Assembly: GCF_001005215.1 (NCBI RefSeq)
Contig: NZ_LBNQ01000032.1
Location: 1-64,000 of the forward strand
DNA length: 64,000 bases
Reading direction: 5' to 3'
Source of the DNA: Lampropedia cohaerens
Lineage (GTDB): Bacteria > Pseudomonadota > Gammaproteobacteria > Burkholderiales > Burkholderiaceae_C
The notes under the pieces are model-generated. The model saw only the letters and a program-made list of their open reading frames with translations. It had not been told where the DNA came from and did not search any database. Both the position numbers and the translations under genes were made by a program. This document shows positions 8,384-15,938 of this stretch, one piece after another. Positions within the stretch are counted from its first letter, which is position 1, and each line of letters starts with the position of its first letter.

Positions 8384-9073
8384 TCAGTTCCCCCGCGCCA
8401 TGCGGCGGCCAGGCGTGATCCAGGTCGCCAGCAGCAGCAGGCCGATGCACACCACGGAGATCACTAGCGCCAGCAGATTGGCGACCCCATCGCGGCCGGC
8501 TTGCACCGCTTCGTAGATGGCGATCGAGAGCGTCTGCGTCTTGCCCGGAATGCTGCCAGCAATCATTAGCGTGGCGCCAAACTCCCCCAGCGCGCGCACA
8601 AACCCCAGCACGATGCCGGCCATGATGCCGCGCCAGGCCAGCGGCAGGCTCACGCGCAGCAGCACGCCCAGTTCGCTGACACCCAGCACGCGCGCGGCCT
8701 GCTCCAACTCCGGATCGACCGACTCAAACGCCGCCCGCGCCGGCTTGAACACCAGGGGAAAGGCCACCACCGTTGCCGCCACGATGGCGCCCCCCAGGCT
8801 GAAGATGAGGTTGATGCCGAAGCTGGTCTTGAGCCACTGGCCCAGCGCACTCTGGCTGCCCAGCAGCACGAGCAGGTAGTAGCCCAGCACCGTAGGCGGC
8901 AACACCATCGGCAGCGTGCAGACGGTATCGAGCAGATTGCGCAGCCACAGGCGACTCTTGGCCAGATACAGGCCCAGCACAATGCCGAGCACACTCGCCG
9001 CCAGCGTGGCCCAAAAGGCCACCTGCAGAGACAGCCACAGCGGCGTCAGCACGTCATCGGGCAAGGAGAGCAT
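8384..9073 (-). CDS. modB: Molybdate ABC transporter permease ModB
   Basis: 229 residues with about five to six membrane segments. It has the EAA-type loop of the family (ESVDPELEQAARVLGVSELG, followed by SLPLAWRGIMAGIVLGFVRALGEFGAT) and the ModB-typical amino terminus LTPLWLSLQVAFWAT. It forms the inner-membrane channel between ModA and ModC. A 124-base gap containing a strong hairpin separates it from modA; modC follows immediately. Confidence 0.95.
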   Translation of the reverse strand: MLSLPDDVLTPLWLSLQVAFWATLAASVLGIVLGLYLAKSRLWLRNLLDTVCTLPMVLPPTVLGYYLLVLLGSQSALGQWLKTSFGINLIFSLGGAIVAATVVAFPLVFKPARAAFESVDPELEQAARVLGVSELGVLLRVSLPLAWRGIMAGIVLGFVRALGEFGATLMIAGSIPGKTQTLSIAIYEAVQAGRDGVANLLALVISVVCIGLLLLATWITPGRRMARGN

Positions 9074-9156
9074 GGTTGGAGCGAAAAGACAGGAGGGCGG
9101 GACGAAAGTTGGTTCCCGATGGCGCGCGGCTGCTTATGGAGGGAATATCGCAAGAT

Positions 9157-9188
9157 GGCGAAATACGCCGCTTTGCAGCTATTTCGCC
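9157..9188. repeat. Strong hairpin between modA and modB
   Basis: GGCGAAATA at 9157-9165 pairs perfectly with TATTTCGCC at 9180-9188. The 14 bases between can extend the stem further (GC..GC around a TTT loop). No uridine run follows on either strand, so it is not a classical terminator. Such hairpins after binding-protein genes often protect the upstream message and keep the binding protein more abundant than the permease; that role is inference here. Confidence 0.6.
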
Positions 9189-9197
9189 CTTGCTTCT

Positions 9198-10007
9198 TCA
9201 ATCAACGGCCGGCTGAAAGCCGTAACGCGCCAGAATCTCCTGCCCTTGCGAGGAGGTTACCGTGGCGATAAAGCGCTTGGCCGCCTCCGCATGCCCACCT
9301 TGCTGAATCACGGCAATCGGGTAGGTCACCGGCGTCTGCACGGGCACCGTGAAGCTGACCTTGACCTTGTCCTTCATCAACGCCGCGTCGGAGCCGTACA
9401 CGAAACCGGCATCGACCTCACCGCGCGCCACATAGTCCAGCGACTGGCGCACGTTCTGCGTCTGGATCACCTTGGGCAGCAGCGACTGCCACTGGCCTGC
9501 GGCCTCCAGCGCCGCCTTGGTGTAGCGGCCTACCGGCACACTGTCCGGGTTACCCACCGCAATGCGCTGCACCTGTTCGCCCTGCAAGGCCTGCAGCGAA
9601 TCCAGCGCCGCCGCACTGCCCGCTGGCTGGATCAGCACCAGCGTGTTCTTCACGAAGGTCTGGCGCGTCCCCTCCAGCACATGGCCAGCGGCCTCGGCCT
9701 TGTCCATGGTGGCCTCATCCGCGCTGGCAAACACGTCCACCGGCGCGCCCTTGTCGATCTGCTGATACAGCGTGCCCGATGCGCCGAAGTTCAAATCCAC
9801 CTGGTCCTGCGGATGCTGCGTCTCGTAAAGCTGCGCGATCTCCTTGAAGGCATCGGTCAGGCTGGCTGCGGCAGAGACCGTGATGGTATCGGCCTGCGCG
9901 CTGTGCGCGGCCATCAAGGACACTGCCGCCCATGTCAGGACTGCGGCGTGCGCACGCACGTGGCGCGCAAGTCTGTTCTTACCATGCATGGCTTTCATCG
10001 CCTCCAT
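9198..10007 (-). CDS. modA: Periplasmic molybdate-binding protein ModA
   Basis: 269 residues with a signal peptide ending near AHSAQA. The mature part begins DTITVSAAASLTDAFKEIA and contains NFGASGTLYQQIDKGAPVDVF and GEVDAGFVYGSDA, which frame the oxyanion site in ModA. It binds molybdate or tungstate and delivers it to ModB. In-frame ATGs at 9998 and 9989 are alternative starts; GGAGG within the first codons points to one of these. The gene heads modABC and is divergent from moaC, with two ModE-like boxes in the shared region. Confidence 0.95.
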   Translation of the reverse strand: MEAMKAMHGKNRLARHVRAHAAVLTWAAVSLMAAHSAQADTITVSAAASLTDAFKEIAQLYETQHPQDQVDLNFGASGTLYQQIDKGAPVDVFASADEATMDKAEAAGHVLEGTRQTFVKNTLVLIQPAGSAAALDSLQALQGEQVQRIAVGNPDSVPVGRYTKAALEAAGQWQSLLPKVIQTQNVRQSLDYVARGEVDAGFVYGSDAALMKDKVKVSFTVPVQTPVTYPIAVIQQGGHAEAAKRFIATVTSSQGQEILARYGFQPAVD

Positions 10008-10022
10008 TCATCGTTGCGAGTT

Positions 10023-10048
10023 GCGCCATATCCTTGCGGATACAACGA
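10023..10048. promoter_or_regulatory. ModE-like operator next to modA
   Basis: GCGCCATAT, 8 bases (CCTTGCGG), ATACAACGA. The right half in complement, ATCGTTGTAT when extended by one base, differs by one base from the E. coli modA right half-site ATCGTTATAT. The left half is weaker. It lies 15 bases upstream of the longest modA start, where a bound repressor would block transcription or its start. Confidence 0.55.
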
Positions 10049-10107
10049 TTGCACAAAAAATCGCGCCAGCGCGCGACTGCCTGAGCCCGAATGACCTCCA
10101 GACCGCT

Positions 10108-10133
10108 GCGAAGTATACCTTTGGATACAGCGC
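10108..10133. promoter_or_regulatory. ModE-like operator between modA and moaC
   Basis: GCGAAGTAT, 8 bases (ACCTTTGG), ATACAGCGC; seven of nine positions are symmetrical and the spacing equals that of the other two boxes. It lies about 100 bases before modA and 110 before moaC, so it could control either gene. In E. coli ModE also activates moa transcription, so dual control is possible. Confidence 0.5.
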
Positions 10134-10243
10134 GCCGGCGACCTGCAAAAGAACTAGTTCCGATGGAAAACCGTAACCGTGCCCCGCGCTCGGGGTAATT
10201 TGCGGTACGGTTAAGGCTGCTTCACGACTTCCTGTTTTGCACC

Positions 10244-10756
10244 ATGTCCGACACGCCTTCGCAGAAACTCTCCCACTTCGATGCCCTGGGCCAAGCCTGG
10301 ATGGTGGATGTGGGCCACAAGCAGCCAAGCCAGCGCAAGGCGGTGGCACAGGGCAGCATCCGCCTGTCACAGGCAGCCTTTGCGGCCTTGCAGAATCCGC
10401 AGGAGCATAGCCCCAAGGGAGACGTTCTGGGCGTGGCGCGCATTGCGGCCATTCAGGGCGCCAAGCAGACCAGCAATCTGATTCCGCTCTGCCACCCCCT
10501 GCCGCTGACGCACCTGAGCGTGGACTTTGCACTGGATGCAGAACAGCTGCGCGTGCAGATTACCGTCACAGCGGAAACCTTCGGCAAGACCGGCGTGGAA
10601 ATGGAAGCGCTCACCGGTGCATCGGTTGGCCTTCTGACCATTTACGACATGCTCAAGGCCGTCGACAAGGGCATGGTCATTGAAGCAATCGCGCTGCTGC
10701 GCAAGGAAGGCGGCAAGAGCGGGACATGGCTGCGCCCTTCAGGAGCAGAGGACTGA
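10244..10756 (+). CDS. moaC: Cyclic pyranopterin monophosphate synthase MoaC
   Basis: 170 residues. With MoaA it converts GTP to cyclic pyranopterin monophosphate, the first stage of molybdenum cofactor synthesis. Family motifs are clear: SHFDALGQAWMVDVGHK, the conserved ALQNPQEHSPKGDVLGVARIAAIQGAKQT, LIPLCHPLPLTH and GVEMEALTGASVGLLTIYDMLKA. Length matches the family. It is transcribed divergently from modA and converges on moaA, with only 22 bases between the two stops. Confidence 0.97.
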   Translation: MSDTPSQKLSHFDALGQAWMVDVGHKQPSQRKAVAQGSIRLSQAAFAALQNPQEHSPKGDVLGVARIAAIQGAKQTSNLIPLCHPLPLTHLSVDFALDAEQLRVQITVTAETFGKTGVEMEALTGASVGLLTIYDMLKAVDKGMVIEAIALLRKEGGKSGTWLRPSGAED

Positions 10757-10778
10757 AACGCCCTTGCCCCGTGCAGCA

Positions 10779-11798
10779 TCAGCCGCCGGTCTGCGACATG
10801 AAGCGCACCACCTGTTCACGCTTGGTCGTGAATTCATGCCGCTCGGGCTTGGCAGCAATGCCTGCGTGGATGGCTGCCGTCAGCTCGGCATCACTGGCGC
10901 CTGCGCGCAGCATGCGCCCCAGTGGCACGGCATCGTCCTGACCCAGGCACAGGTGCAGGGTGCCGTCCACCGTCAGGCGCACACGGTTGCAGGCTTCACA
11001 GAAATGCTGCGACATCGGCGTGATCACACCCAGCACCGGATGGCCCTGCCCTTGCGTCCAATAGCGCGCCGGCCCGGTGTCGCTGGGATCGATGGCCGGC
11101 ACCAGGCCAAAGCGCTGCGCCAGCTGCGCACCAAGCCGCGTCAGGTTGGCATGCACAAACTGCTGGCCCGTGCTGCCCATGGGCATGGTCTCGATCAGGC
11201 GCAGGATGAAGCCGTTGTCCAGCGCATAACCGAGCAGTTGCAGGATTTCCTGCTCGGGTACGTCGCTGCTGACCACGCAATTGAGCTTGATGGGCGCGAA
11301 GCCCACGGTGCGCGCTTCCGCCAAGCCTGCCAGCACGTCCGCCAGACAATCGCGCCCGGTAATGGCGGCAAAGCGTGCGGGATCCAGCGAGTCGAGGCTG
11401 ACGTTCAGGCGCTTGACGCCCGCGGCCTTGAGCTTTGCCGCATGGCGCTTGAGCGTAGTGGCATTGGTCGAGAGCGATAGGTCACTTACCTGTGGCAGTG
11501 CGGTGATGCGCGCGGCGAGTTCGTCAACACCGCGACGCATCAGCGGCTCTCCGCCGGTCAGTCGCACCTTGGTCACGCCCAGTGCCACGAACAGGCCGAT
11601 CAGCCGCGCCATCTCAGCATGGCTCATCCAGTGTGCCGGCTCCTCGAAGCCCTTAAAACCCTTGGGCATGCAATAGTTGCAGCGCAAGTCACAACGGTCG
11701 GTGACGGACACGCGCAGGTAGCTGATCGTGCGGCCAAAGCCGTCAATCAAGCCTGGCGCCTGGGCGGCGCTGTCCAAGGGTATTTCCAATCGGGCCAT
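10779..11798 (-). CDS. moaA: GTP 3',8-cyclase MoaA (radical SAM)
   Basis: 339 residues from the ATG at 11798; the open frame continues upstream but without family similarity. It rearranges GTP to the 8-cyclo intermediate used by MoaC. The amino-terminal radical-SAM cluster motif is CDLRCNYC (CxxxCxxC), preceded by GRTISYLRVSVTDR. SAM-binding LTGGEPLMRRG follows, and the carboxy-terminal second 4Fe-4S motif is seen in CEACNRVRLTVDGTLHLCLG. The very end is SQTGG, the double glycine that inserts into the active site. It faces moaC and is divergent from moaD. Confidence 0.96.
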   Translation of the reverse strand: MARLEIPLDSAAQAPGLIDGFGRTISYLRVSVTDRCDLRCNYCMPKGFKGFEEPAHWMSHAEMARLIGLFVALGVTKVRLTGGEPLMRRGVDELAARITALPQVSDLSLSTNATTLKRHAAKLKAAGVKRLNVSLDSLDPARFAAITGRDCLADVLAGLAEARTVGFAPIKLNCVVSSDVPEQEILQLLGYALDNGFILRLIETMPMGSTGQQFVHANLTRLGAQLAQRFGLVPAIDPSDTGPARYWTQGQGHPVLGVITPMSQHFCEACNRVRLTVDGTLHLCLGQDDAVPLGRMLRAGASDAELTAAIHAGIAAKPERHEFTTKREQVVRFMSQTGG

Positions 11799-12002
11799 GT
11801 GGGAAGAAGCGCCTCGCAACGCACCGGTATGGTTCTGGCAACAGTACCTGCCAGCACGGGTACATGCGCGCCCCGCTTGTGAGTAACCATTTGAATGGGC
11901 TGCGCGCGTGCATGCGTGAGCCCGGCAGTGTAGCGATATCGCTGCAGTTCGTGCGCGCTGGCGGCACAATGCCCCACTCACATAGCGACTAAACCTGTGC
12001 CC

Positions 12003-12257
12003 ATGATTACGATTACCTATTTCGGCATGTTCAAGCAGCTTCAGCCCTCCGGCACGGAAACGCTGGCGTGGACCGGCGGCACCACCGAGGATCTGCTGGC
12101 GCAGCTGCGCCAGCGCGGCCCGCAATGGGCCACCGCGCTGCAGCCAGGCCGCATCTTCAAGCTCGCCATCAACCAACAGCTGCTGCGCAGCGATGCCGCA
12201 GCCCCCATTCATGATGGCGACGAAGTGGCACTGCTGCCGCCTGTGACCGGCGGCTAG
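12003..12257 (+). CDS. moaD: Molybdopterin synthase sulfur-carrier subunit MoaD
   Basis: 84 residues with a ubiquitin-like fold, beginning MITITYFGMFKQ and ending PPVTGG. The terminal Gly-Gly is the site that is adenylylated and thiocarboxylated, then donates sulfur with MoaE to make molybdopterin. An in-frame GTG at 11997 is an alternative start. moaE is not in the window; a hemJ gene follows on the same strand. Confidence 0.93.
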   Translation: MITITYFGMFKQLQPSGTETLAWTGGTTEDLLAQLRQRGPQWATALQPGRIFKLAINQQLLRSDAAAPIHDGDEVALLPPVTGG

Positions 12258-12418
12258 CGCGGCATCCCGCAGCAAGTTGCAGTCCTGGGCCAGCCGCCCG
12301 GCAAGCGCCTTTGGCTGCAGCGGAGCCATTCGACCGCTCTGCCATCGGGTGGCGCGACCGTCCTGCTAAGCTCGGGCACGCGTGCCTGCGCCGCGTGGCC
12401 GCGCGCCCGCCAATAACA

Positions 12419-12877
12419 ATGACCTCCACGTTGAACGACGCCATGTATTACCTCTGGGTCAAGGCCTTTCACATCATCTTTGTAGCCAGCTGGTTTGCCG
12501 GCCTGTTTTACCTGCCGCGCATTCTGGTCAATCTGGCACAAGTACCACCCGAGTCAATCGCCGAGCGCACGCGGCTGATCGGCATGGCGCAGCGGCTGCT
12601 GCGCTTTGCGACGCTGCTGGCCATCCCCGCGCTGGGGCTGGGTCTGTGGCTGTGGCTGGGCTATGGCATCGGCAAGGGACCGGACAGCGGCTGGCTGCAT
12701 GCGAAGCTGCTGTTGGTGTTGCTGGTGATCGGCTACCACCACGGCTGCTGGGTGCTGCTGCGCAAGTTCGTGCGCGGCGAAAACCGCCGCGCACACACCA
12801 GGTACCGCTGGTTCAACGAAGTGGCGGTGCTGCTTTTTGCCGCCATCGTGATACTGGTGACGGTCAAGCCTTTCTGA
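12419..12877 (+). CDS. hemJ: Protoporphyrinogen IX oxidase HemJ (CopD-like membrane protein)
   Basis: 152 residues from the ATG at 12419, or 144 from 12443, which starts MYYLWVKAFHIIF as most HemJ proteins do. HemJ oxidises protoporphyrinogen IX to protoporphyrin IX in heme synthesis in the inner membrane. Four membrane segments are visible, along with the hallmark features WVKAFHIIFVASWFAGLFYLPR, the KLLLVLLVIGYHHG histidines and the final RWFNEVAVLLFAAIVILVTVKPF core. It faces the NrtR-like gene; an inverted repeat lies between their ends. Confidence 0.92.
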   Translation: MTSTLNDAMYYLWVKAFHIIFVASWFAGLFYLPRILVNLAQVPPESIAERTRLIGMAQRLLRFATLLAIPALGLGLWLWLGYGIGKGPDSGWLHAKLLLVLLVIGYHHGCWVLLRKFVRGENRRAHTRYRWFNEVAVLLFAAIVILVTVKPF

Positions 12878-12878
12878 G

Positions 12879-12918
12879 AGCCTGTCTGCGCGCCGCTGCT
12901 GCACAGCGCACGCAGGCT
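12879..12918. repeat. Inverted repeat between the convergent hemJ and NrtR-like genes
   Basis: AGCCTG at 12879-12884 and TGCGC at 12887-12891 pair with GCGCA at 12906-12910 and CAGGCT at 12913-12918, interrupted by a two-base internal loop. The position between two convergent stops suggests a bidirectional termination structure, though no uridine run is present. Confidence 0.4.
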
Positions 12919-13925
12919 CAGTGGCTGTTGGCCACGGGCAGCTTGGTGCCGGCAATGGCGCGCTCATGCGTGATCCCACTGCGGAAGCGAAACAGTTTGG
13001 CTGGCCTGCCGCTGCCGCTGGTGTCCATGCCGCCGGTTTCCTCGATCACTTCCTGCTGCTCGATCAGCCGTCGGAAGTTCTGCTTGTGCAGCCAGCGCCC
13101 GGTAATGGCTTCAGCCGTTTGCTGCAGCTGCAGGAGCGTGAATTCGGCAGGCATCAGCTCGAACACCACGGGCCGGTACTTGAGCTTGGCGCGCAGGCGG
13201 GCCATGCCGGTGGCGAGAATGCGGCGGTGATCGAGCTGCATGGCCGCGCCGGGCACCAGTGGCGCGGCAGGCTGGCCGGGACTGCTGCGCCAGGCTTCGG
13301 GCACGAGCTGCGCCTCGTACAGCAGCTCGTAGCGCTGCAGCACCAGATCCTCATTCCAGGCCACGCCCTGCAGGCCAAAGTAGCTGACCATGCGCTCGCT
13401 GCGGACGTTGCGGGTGGCGGCATCCGGCGCGGCGCAGATCCAGCGCTGCAGTGCCGGTGCGATGTGCTCGGCCAGCAGCGCCTCGGCCCAGTCGCTGCGG
13501 CGATCTTCCCAAGGGAAGTAGTCGTACCAATTGCGCCAGCCAGCGTGGTCGGCAGCGGCGTTGAGCGTGTCGTGCGGGCTGCGGGCCTCGCGCGTGAGGC
13601 CCAGATAGCTGATCGAAATGTGGCGTGCCGCCGGCCCGTGGGCATCGTCCAACGCGTCGCGCGGGCGGCCTGGATCGGCGAAGGTGTAAAGCTGTTCGAT
13701 GTAGCCAACGGGATGTTGGGTCTCCGACTCGATCCACGCACGCATGGCCTGCTGCAGCGAGCGGTGCGTCTGGGTAAACGGCCCGCACGGCAACGCCTGA
13801 CCATGCTGGGTGGTGAGGATGCGCGGCTGGCCATTGCTGACGGCAGCCAGCACCGCCACCAGCTCGACCTGTACCGCGTGCGAGGCGGCAGGACTGGGGG
13901 TGGTGCGTCGGTGGTCGTGGGTCAT
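12918..13925 (-). CDS. NrtR/NadQ-type transcriptional regulator (degenerate Nudix plus winged helix)
   Basis: 335 residues. The amino-terminal two thirds resemble a Nudix domain (VQVELVAVLAAVSNGQPRIL, VGYIEQLYTFADPGR, ISISYLGL), but the catalytic Nudix box GX5EX7REUXEEXGU is missing, so it should sense rather than hydrolyse a nucleotide. The carboxy terminus (FELMPAEFTLLQLQQTAEAI, then FRRLIEQQEVIEETG and RPAKLFRF) is the winged helix seen in NrtR-like regulators of NAD synthesis. No NAD gene is adjacent in the window, so the target is unknown. Confidence is good for the class, low for the regulon. Confidence 0.75.
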   Translation of the reverse strand: MTHDHRRTTPSPAASHAVQVELVAVLAAVSNGQPRILTTQHGQALPCGPFTQTHRSLQQAMRAWIESETQHPVGYIEQLYTFADPGRPRDALDDAHGPAARHISISYLGLTREARSPHDTLNAAADHAGWRNWYDYFPWEDRRSDWAEALLAEHIAPALQRWICAAPDAATRNVRSERMVSYFGLQGVAWNEDLVLQRYELLYEAQLVPEAWRSSPGQPAAPLVPGAAMQLDHRRILATGMARLRAKLKYRPVVFELMPAEFTLLQLQQTAEAITGRWLHKQNFRRLIEQQEVIEETGGMDTSGSGRPAKLFRFRSGITHERAIAGTKLPVANSH

Positions 13926-13974
13926 GGCAGTAGCCGCGATTGTAGGTTCCCGCAGCCCGTGTCAGCTGCCGCTG

Positions 13975-14289
13975 TCAGCTGGAGAGCTTCATCAGCACGA
14001 TGCCAGCCAAGATGAGCGCTGCCGCTGCCAGTCGCTGGGGCGTTGCAGCATCGCCAAGAAAGAGAATGCCCACGACAAATGCGCCGAGGGCGCCGATGCC
14101 GGTCCAGACCATGTACGCCGTCCCCAGCGGCAGGCTGCGCATCGCCGCAGCGAGCAGGGCGAACGAGCCGAACATGGCAACGATAGTCACCACCGAAGGC
14201 GTCAGCCGCGTGAATCCGTGCGAATACTTCATTGCCGAGGCCCAGACGATTTCGAGTAGTCCAGCCAGCAGCAACCATGTCCATGCCAT
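13975..14289 (-). CDS. gdx: Guanidinium exporter Gdx/SugE (small multidrug resistance family)
   Basis: 104 residues with four membrane helices; forms a dual-topology dimer in the inner membrane that exchanges guanidinium for protons. The start at 14289 gives [20 protein letters not shown], with the essential glutamate in the first helix (E13), and lies behind a perfect AAGGAGG ribosome site. The sequences [19 protein letters not shown] and [15 protein letters not shown] are characteristic of the SugE/Gdx branch rather than EmrE. A guanidine-II type riboswitch upstream supports the guanidinium assignment. Confidence 0.94.
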   Translation of the reverse strand: MAWTWLLLAGLLEIVWASAMKYSHGFTRLTPSVVTIVAMFGSFALLAAAMRSLPLGTAYMVWTGIGALGAFVVGILFLGDAATPQRLAAAALILAGIVLMKLSS

Positions 14290-14346
14290 ATCTTCAAACC
14301 TCCTTGGCCAACCCGCCTCTGAAGCGGCGTTTGTTCGGATGCATAA

Positions 14347-14407
14347 GGGCCGTCCCACCAGCGTCGCGCCGCGCGAAAGGATTTCGCCAGCAGGGAGGTC
14401 GTCCTCC
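14347..14407 (-). promoter_or_regulatory. Guanidine-II (mini-ykkC) riboswitch before gdx/sugE
   Basis: On the minus strand two GC-rich hairpins carry the diagnostic ACGR tetraloops: GGAGG-ACGA-CCTCC (14394-14407) and GGG-ACGG-CCC (14347-14356), 37 bases apart. This two-hairpin arrangement is the guanidine-II class, which binds guanidinium and exposes the ribosome site. The AAGGAGG of the gene follows about 40 bases downstream. The second stem has only three clear pairs, so the call rests on the loops, order and context. Confidence 0.8.
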
Positions 14408-14521
14408 GTCCAGATGATCAAAAACCAGTGTAGTAGTGGCCGCGGCAGTTGACAGATCACAGTGGCAAAGCACCGCCGCCGCATGGGTGGTTGCCACGCA
14501 ACAGCGCGATCTGTCGCGGCG

Positions 14522-15334
14522 TCAGCCCAGCAGGTGGCGGGCCCAGGCAAGACCTGCGCGGGTGCTGCCGCGTGGCCGGTATTCGAGGCCGACCCAGCCG
14601 TCGTAGCCGGCCTGGTCAAGCGTCTGCAGCAGCGCCTTCCACGGCAGCGCCCCCTCGTCCGGCTCGTGGCGACCAGGCGCGCCGGCGATCTGCGTATGCG
14701 CCACCCGCCCGGTAGGCAGGTAGCGCTTGAGCTGCGCCAGCGCGTTCCCCTCGGTCATCTGGCAGTGGTAGAAGTCCAGCTGCAGCGCCAGCAGCGGATG
14801 GCCAATCTCCTGCAGGGCCGCATAGGCCTGCTGCTGGGTGTGCAGCCAGTAGCCTGGCATGTCGGTGTGGTTGATGGCCTCCAGCAGCAGGGTGACAGGC
14901 TGCGGCTGGGCGGCAGCCCGTTCGGCCGCCCACTCGAGCTGGCGCAGCCAGTGCAGCCTATCGCCCGCTTCGGCTGCGCTCGGCGTGCCGGACATGACAT
15001 GGACGCGGCGGCAGTTCAGCGCTTGCGCATAGTCCAGCGCCAGATCGATGCCGTAGCGAAACGCGGCCTGCTGGCCCGGCAGGCAGGCCGTGCCGCGCCA
15101 GCCCTCGTCCCAGGCCGCATGGACCTGCGCGCGGCTGCAGCCCCCTGCCGGGGCATTGAACAGCACCTGCGTCAGGCCATGGGTACGCAGCTGCTCGACC
15201 AGCCAACCCGGCTCACAGGCGTAGGGGGCGAGGTACTCCACTGCGGCAAAGCCGTCTTCGGCAGCGGCGGCAAAGCGTGCCTCGAAGGGCAGCTCCTGGT
15301 AGAGAAAAGAGAGGTTGGCAGCAAGGCGGGGCAT
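14522..15334 (-). CDS. hyi: Hydroxypyruvate isomerase family protein (Hyi/OtnI)
   Basis: 270 residues with a TIM-barrel of the xylose-isomerase-like superfamily. It would interconvert hydroxypyruvate and tartronate semialdehyde, or a 2-oxo-tetronate in the related OtnI enzymes. The metal and acid-base residues are in place: LLLEAIN (Glu), [10 protein letters not shown] (Asp, His), [16 protein letters not shown] (His, Glu) and GLEYRP (Glu). Length equals the family's usual 258-270. No glyoxylate or tetronate gene is adjacent, so the physiological substrate is open. Confidence 0.85.
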   Translation of the reverse strand: MPRLAANLSFLYQELPFEARFAAAAEDGFAAVEYLAPYACEPGWLVEQLRTHGLTQVLFNAPAGGCSRAQVHAAWDEGWRGTACLPGQQAAFRYGIDLALDYAQALNCRRVHVMSGTPSAAEAGDRLHWLRQLEWAAERAAAQPQPVTLLLEAINHTDMPGYWLHTQQQAYAALQEIGHPLLALQLDFYHCQMTEGNALAQLKRYLPTGRVAHTQIAGAPGRHEPDEGALPWKALLQTLDQAGYDGWVGLEYRPRGSTRAGLAWARHLLG

Positions 15335-15353
15335 GGCATGCGATCAGCGGTTG

Positions 15354-15938
15354 TCAGGGTCGCTGCAGATGGAACACGGCAGTGTTGGCACGCAGGTTGG
15401 GCAGCCAGCGCACCGGTTTGTCGCCCAGCAGCCCGAACGCGTCGCAGATGCGCAGGCCGTGCTTGCGCGCCAGCGCCTCGAAATCCTTGTAGGTGCCCAC
15501 GCGGATGTTGGGTGTGTCGTACCACTGGTACGGCAGGCGCCGCGTGACCGGCATGCGTCCGCGCAGCACCGCCAGGCGGTTGCCCCAGTGGGCAAAGTTA
15601 GGGAACGCGATGATGCCGCTTTTGCCCACCCGCACGGTCTCCAGCAGCATGGTTTCGGCATTGCGCAGATGCTGGAAGGTGTCAATCTGCAGCACAACGT
15701 CGAAGCTGTCGTCCTCGAACAGTGTCAGGCCGCGGTCGAGGTTCATCTGCAGTACGTTGACGCCGCGCCGCGCGCAGGCCAGCAGCTTTTCGTCGTCCAG
15801 CTCCACGCCGTAGCCGCTGCAGCCACGCTCCTTCTGCAGATACTCAAGCAGTGCGCCGTCGCCGCAACCCAGATCGAGCACGCGCGCGCCGCGCGGCACC
15901 AGTTGCGCAATCGCCTGCATGGTGTGGTTATCGCTCAT
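15354..15938 (-). CDS. metW: Methionine biosynthesis protein MetW
   Basis: 194 residues with a class I methyltransferase fold: [15 protein letters not shown] is motif I, followed by [10 protein letters not shown] and [11 protein letters not shown]-like motif ([20 protein letters not shown]). MetW acts with MetX in homoserine acylation in many proteobacteria. Its ATG overlaps the metX stop in ATGA (15935-15938), so the two are translationally coupled. It shares the SAM-II controlled transcript. Confidence 0.95.
   Translation of the reverse strand: MSDNHTMQAIAQLVPRGARVLDLGCGDGALLEYLQKERGCSGYGVELDDEKLLACARRGVNVLQMNLDRGLTLFEDDSFDVVLQIDTFQHLRNAETMLLETVRVGKSGIIAFPNFAHWGNRLAVLRGRMPVTRRLPYQWYDTPNIRVGTYKDFEALARKHGLRICDAFGLLGDKPVRWLPNLRANTAVFHLQRP

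Noticed and set aside
14449-14454. TTGACA on the plus strand near the gdx leader
   Set aside because: It points into the antisense strand of hyi and has no -10 partner or gene to serve.
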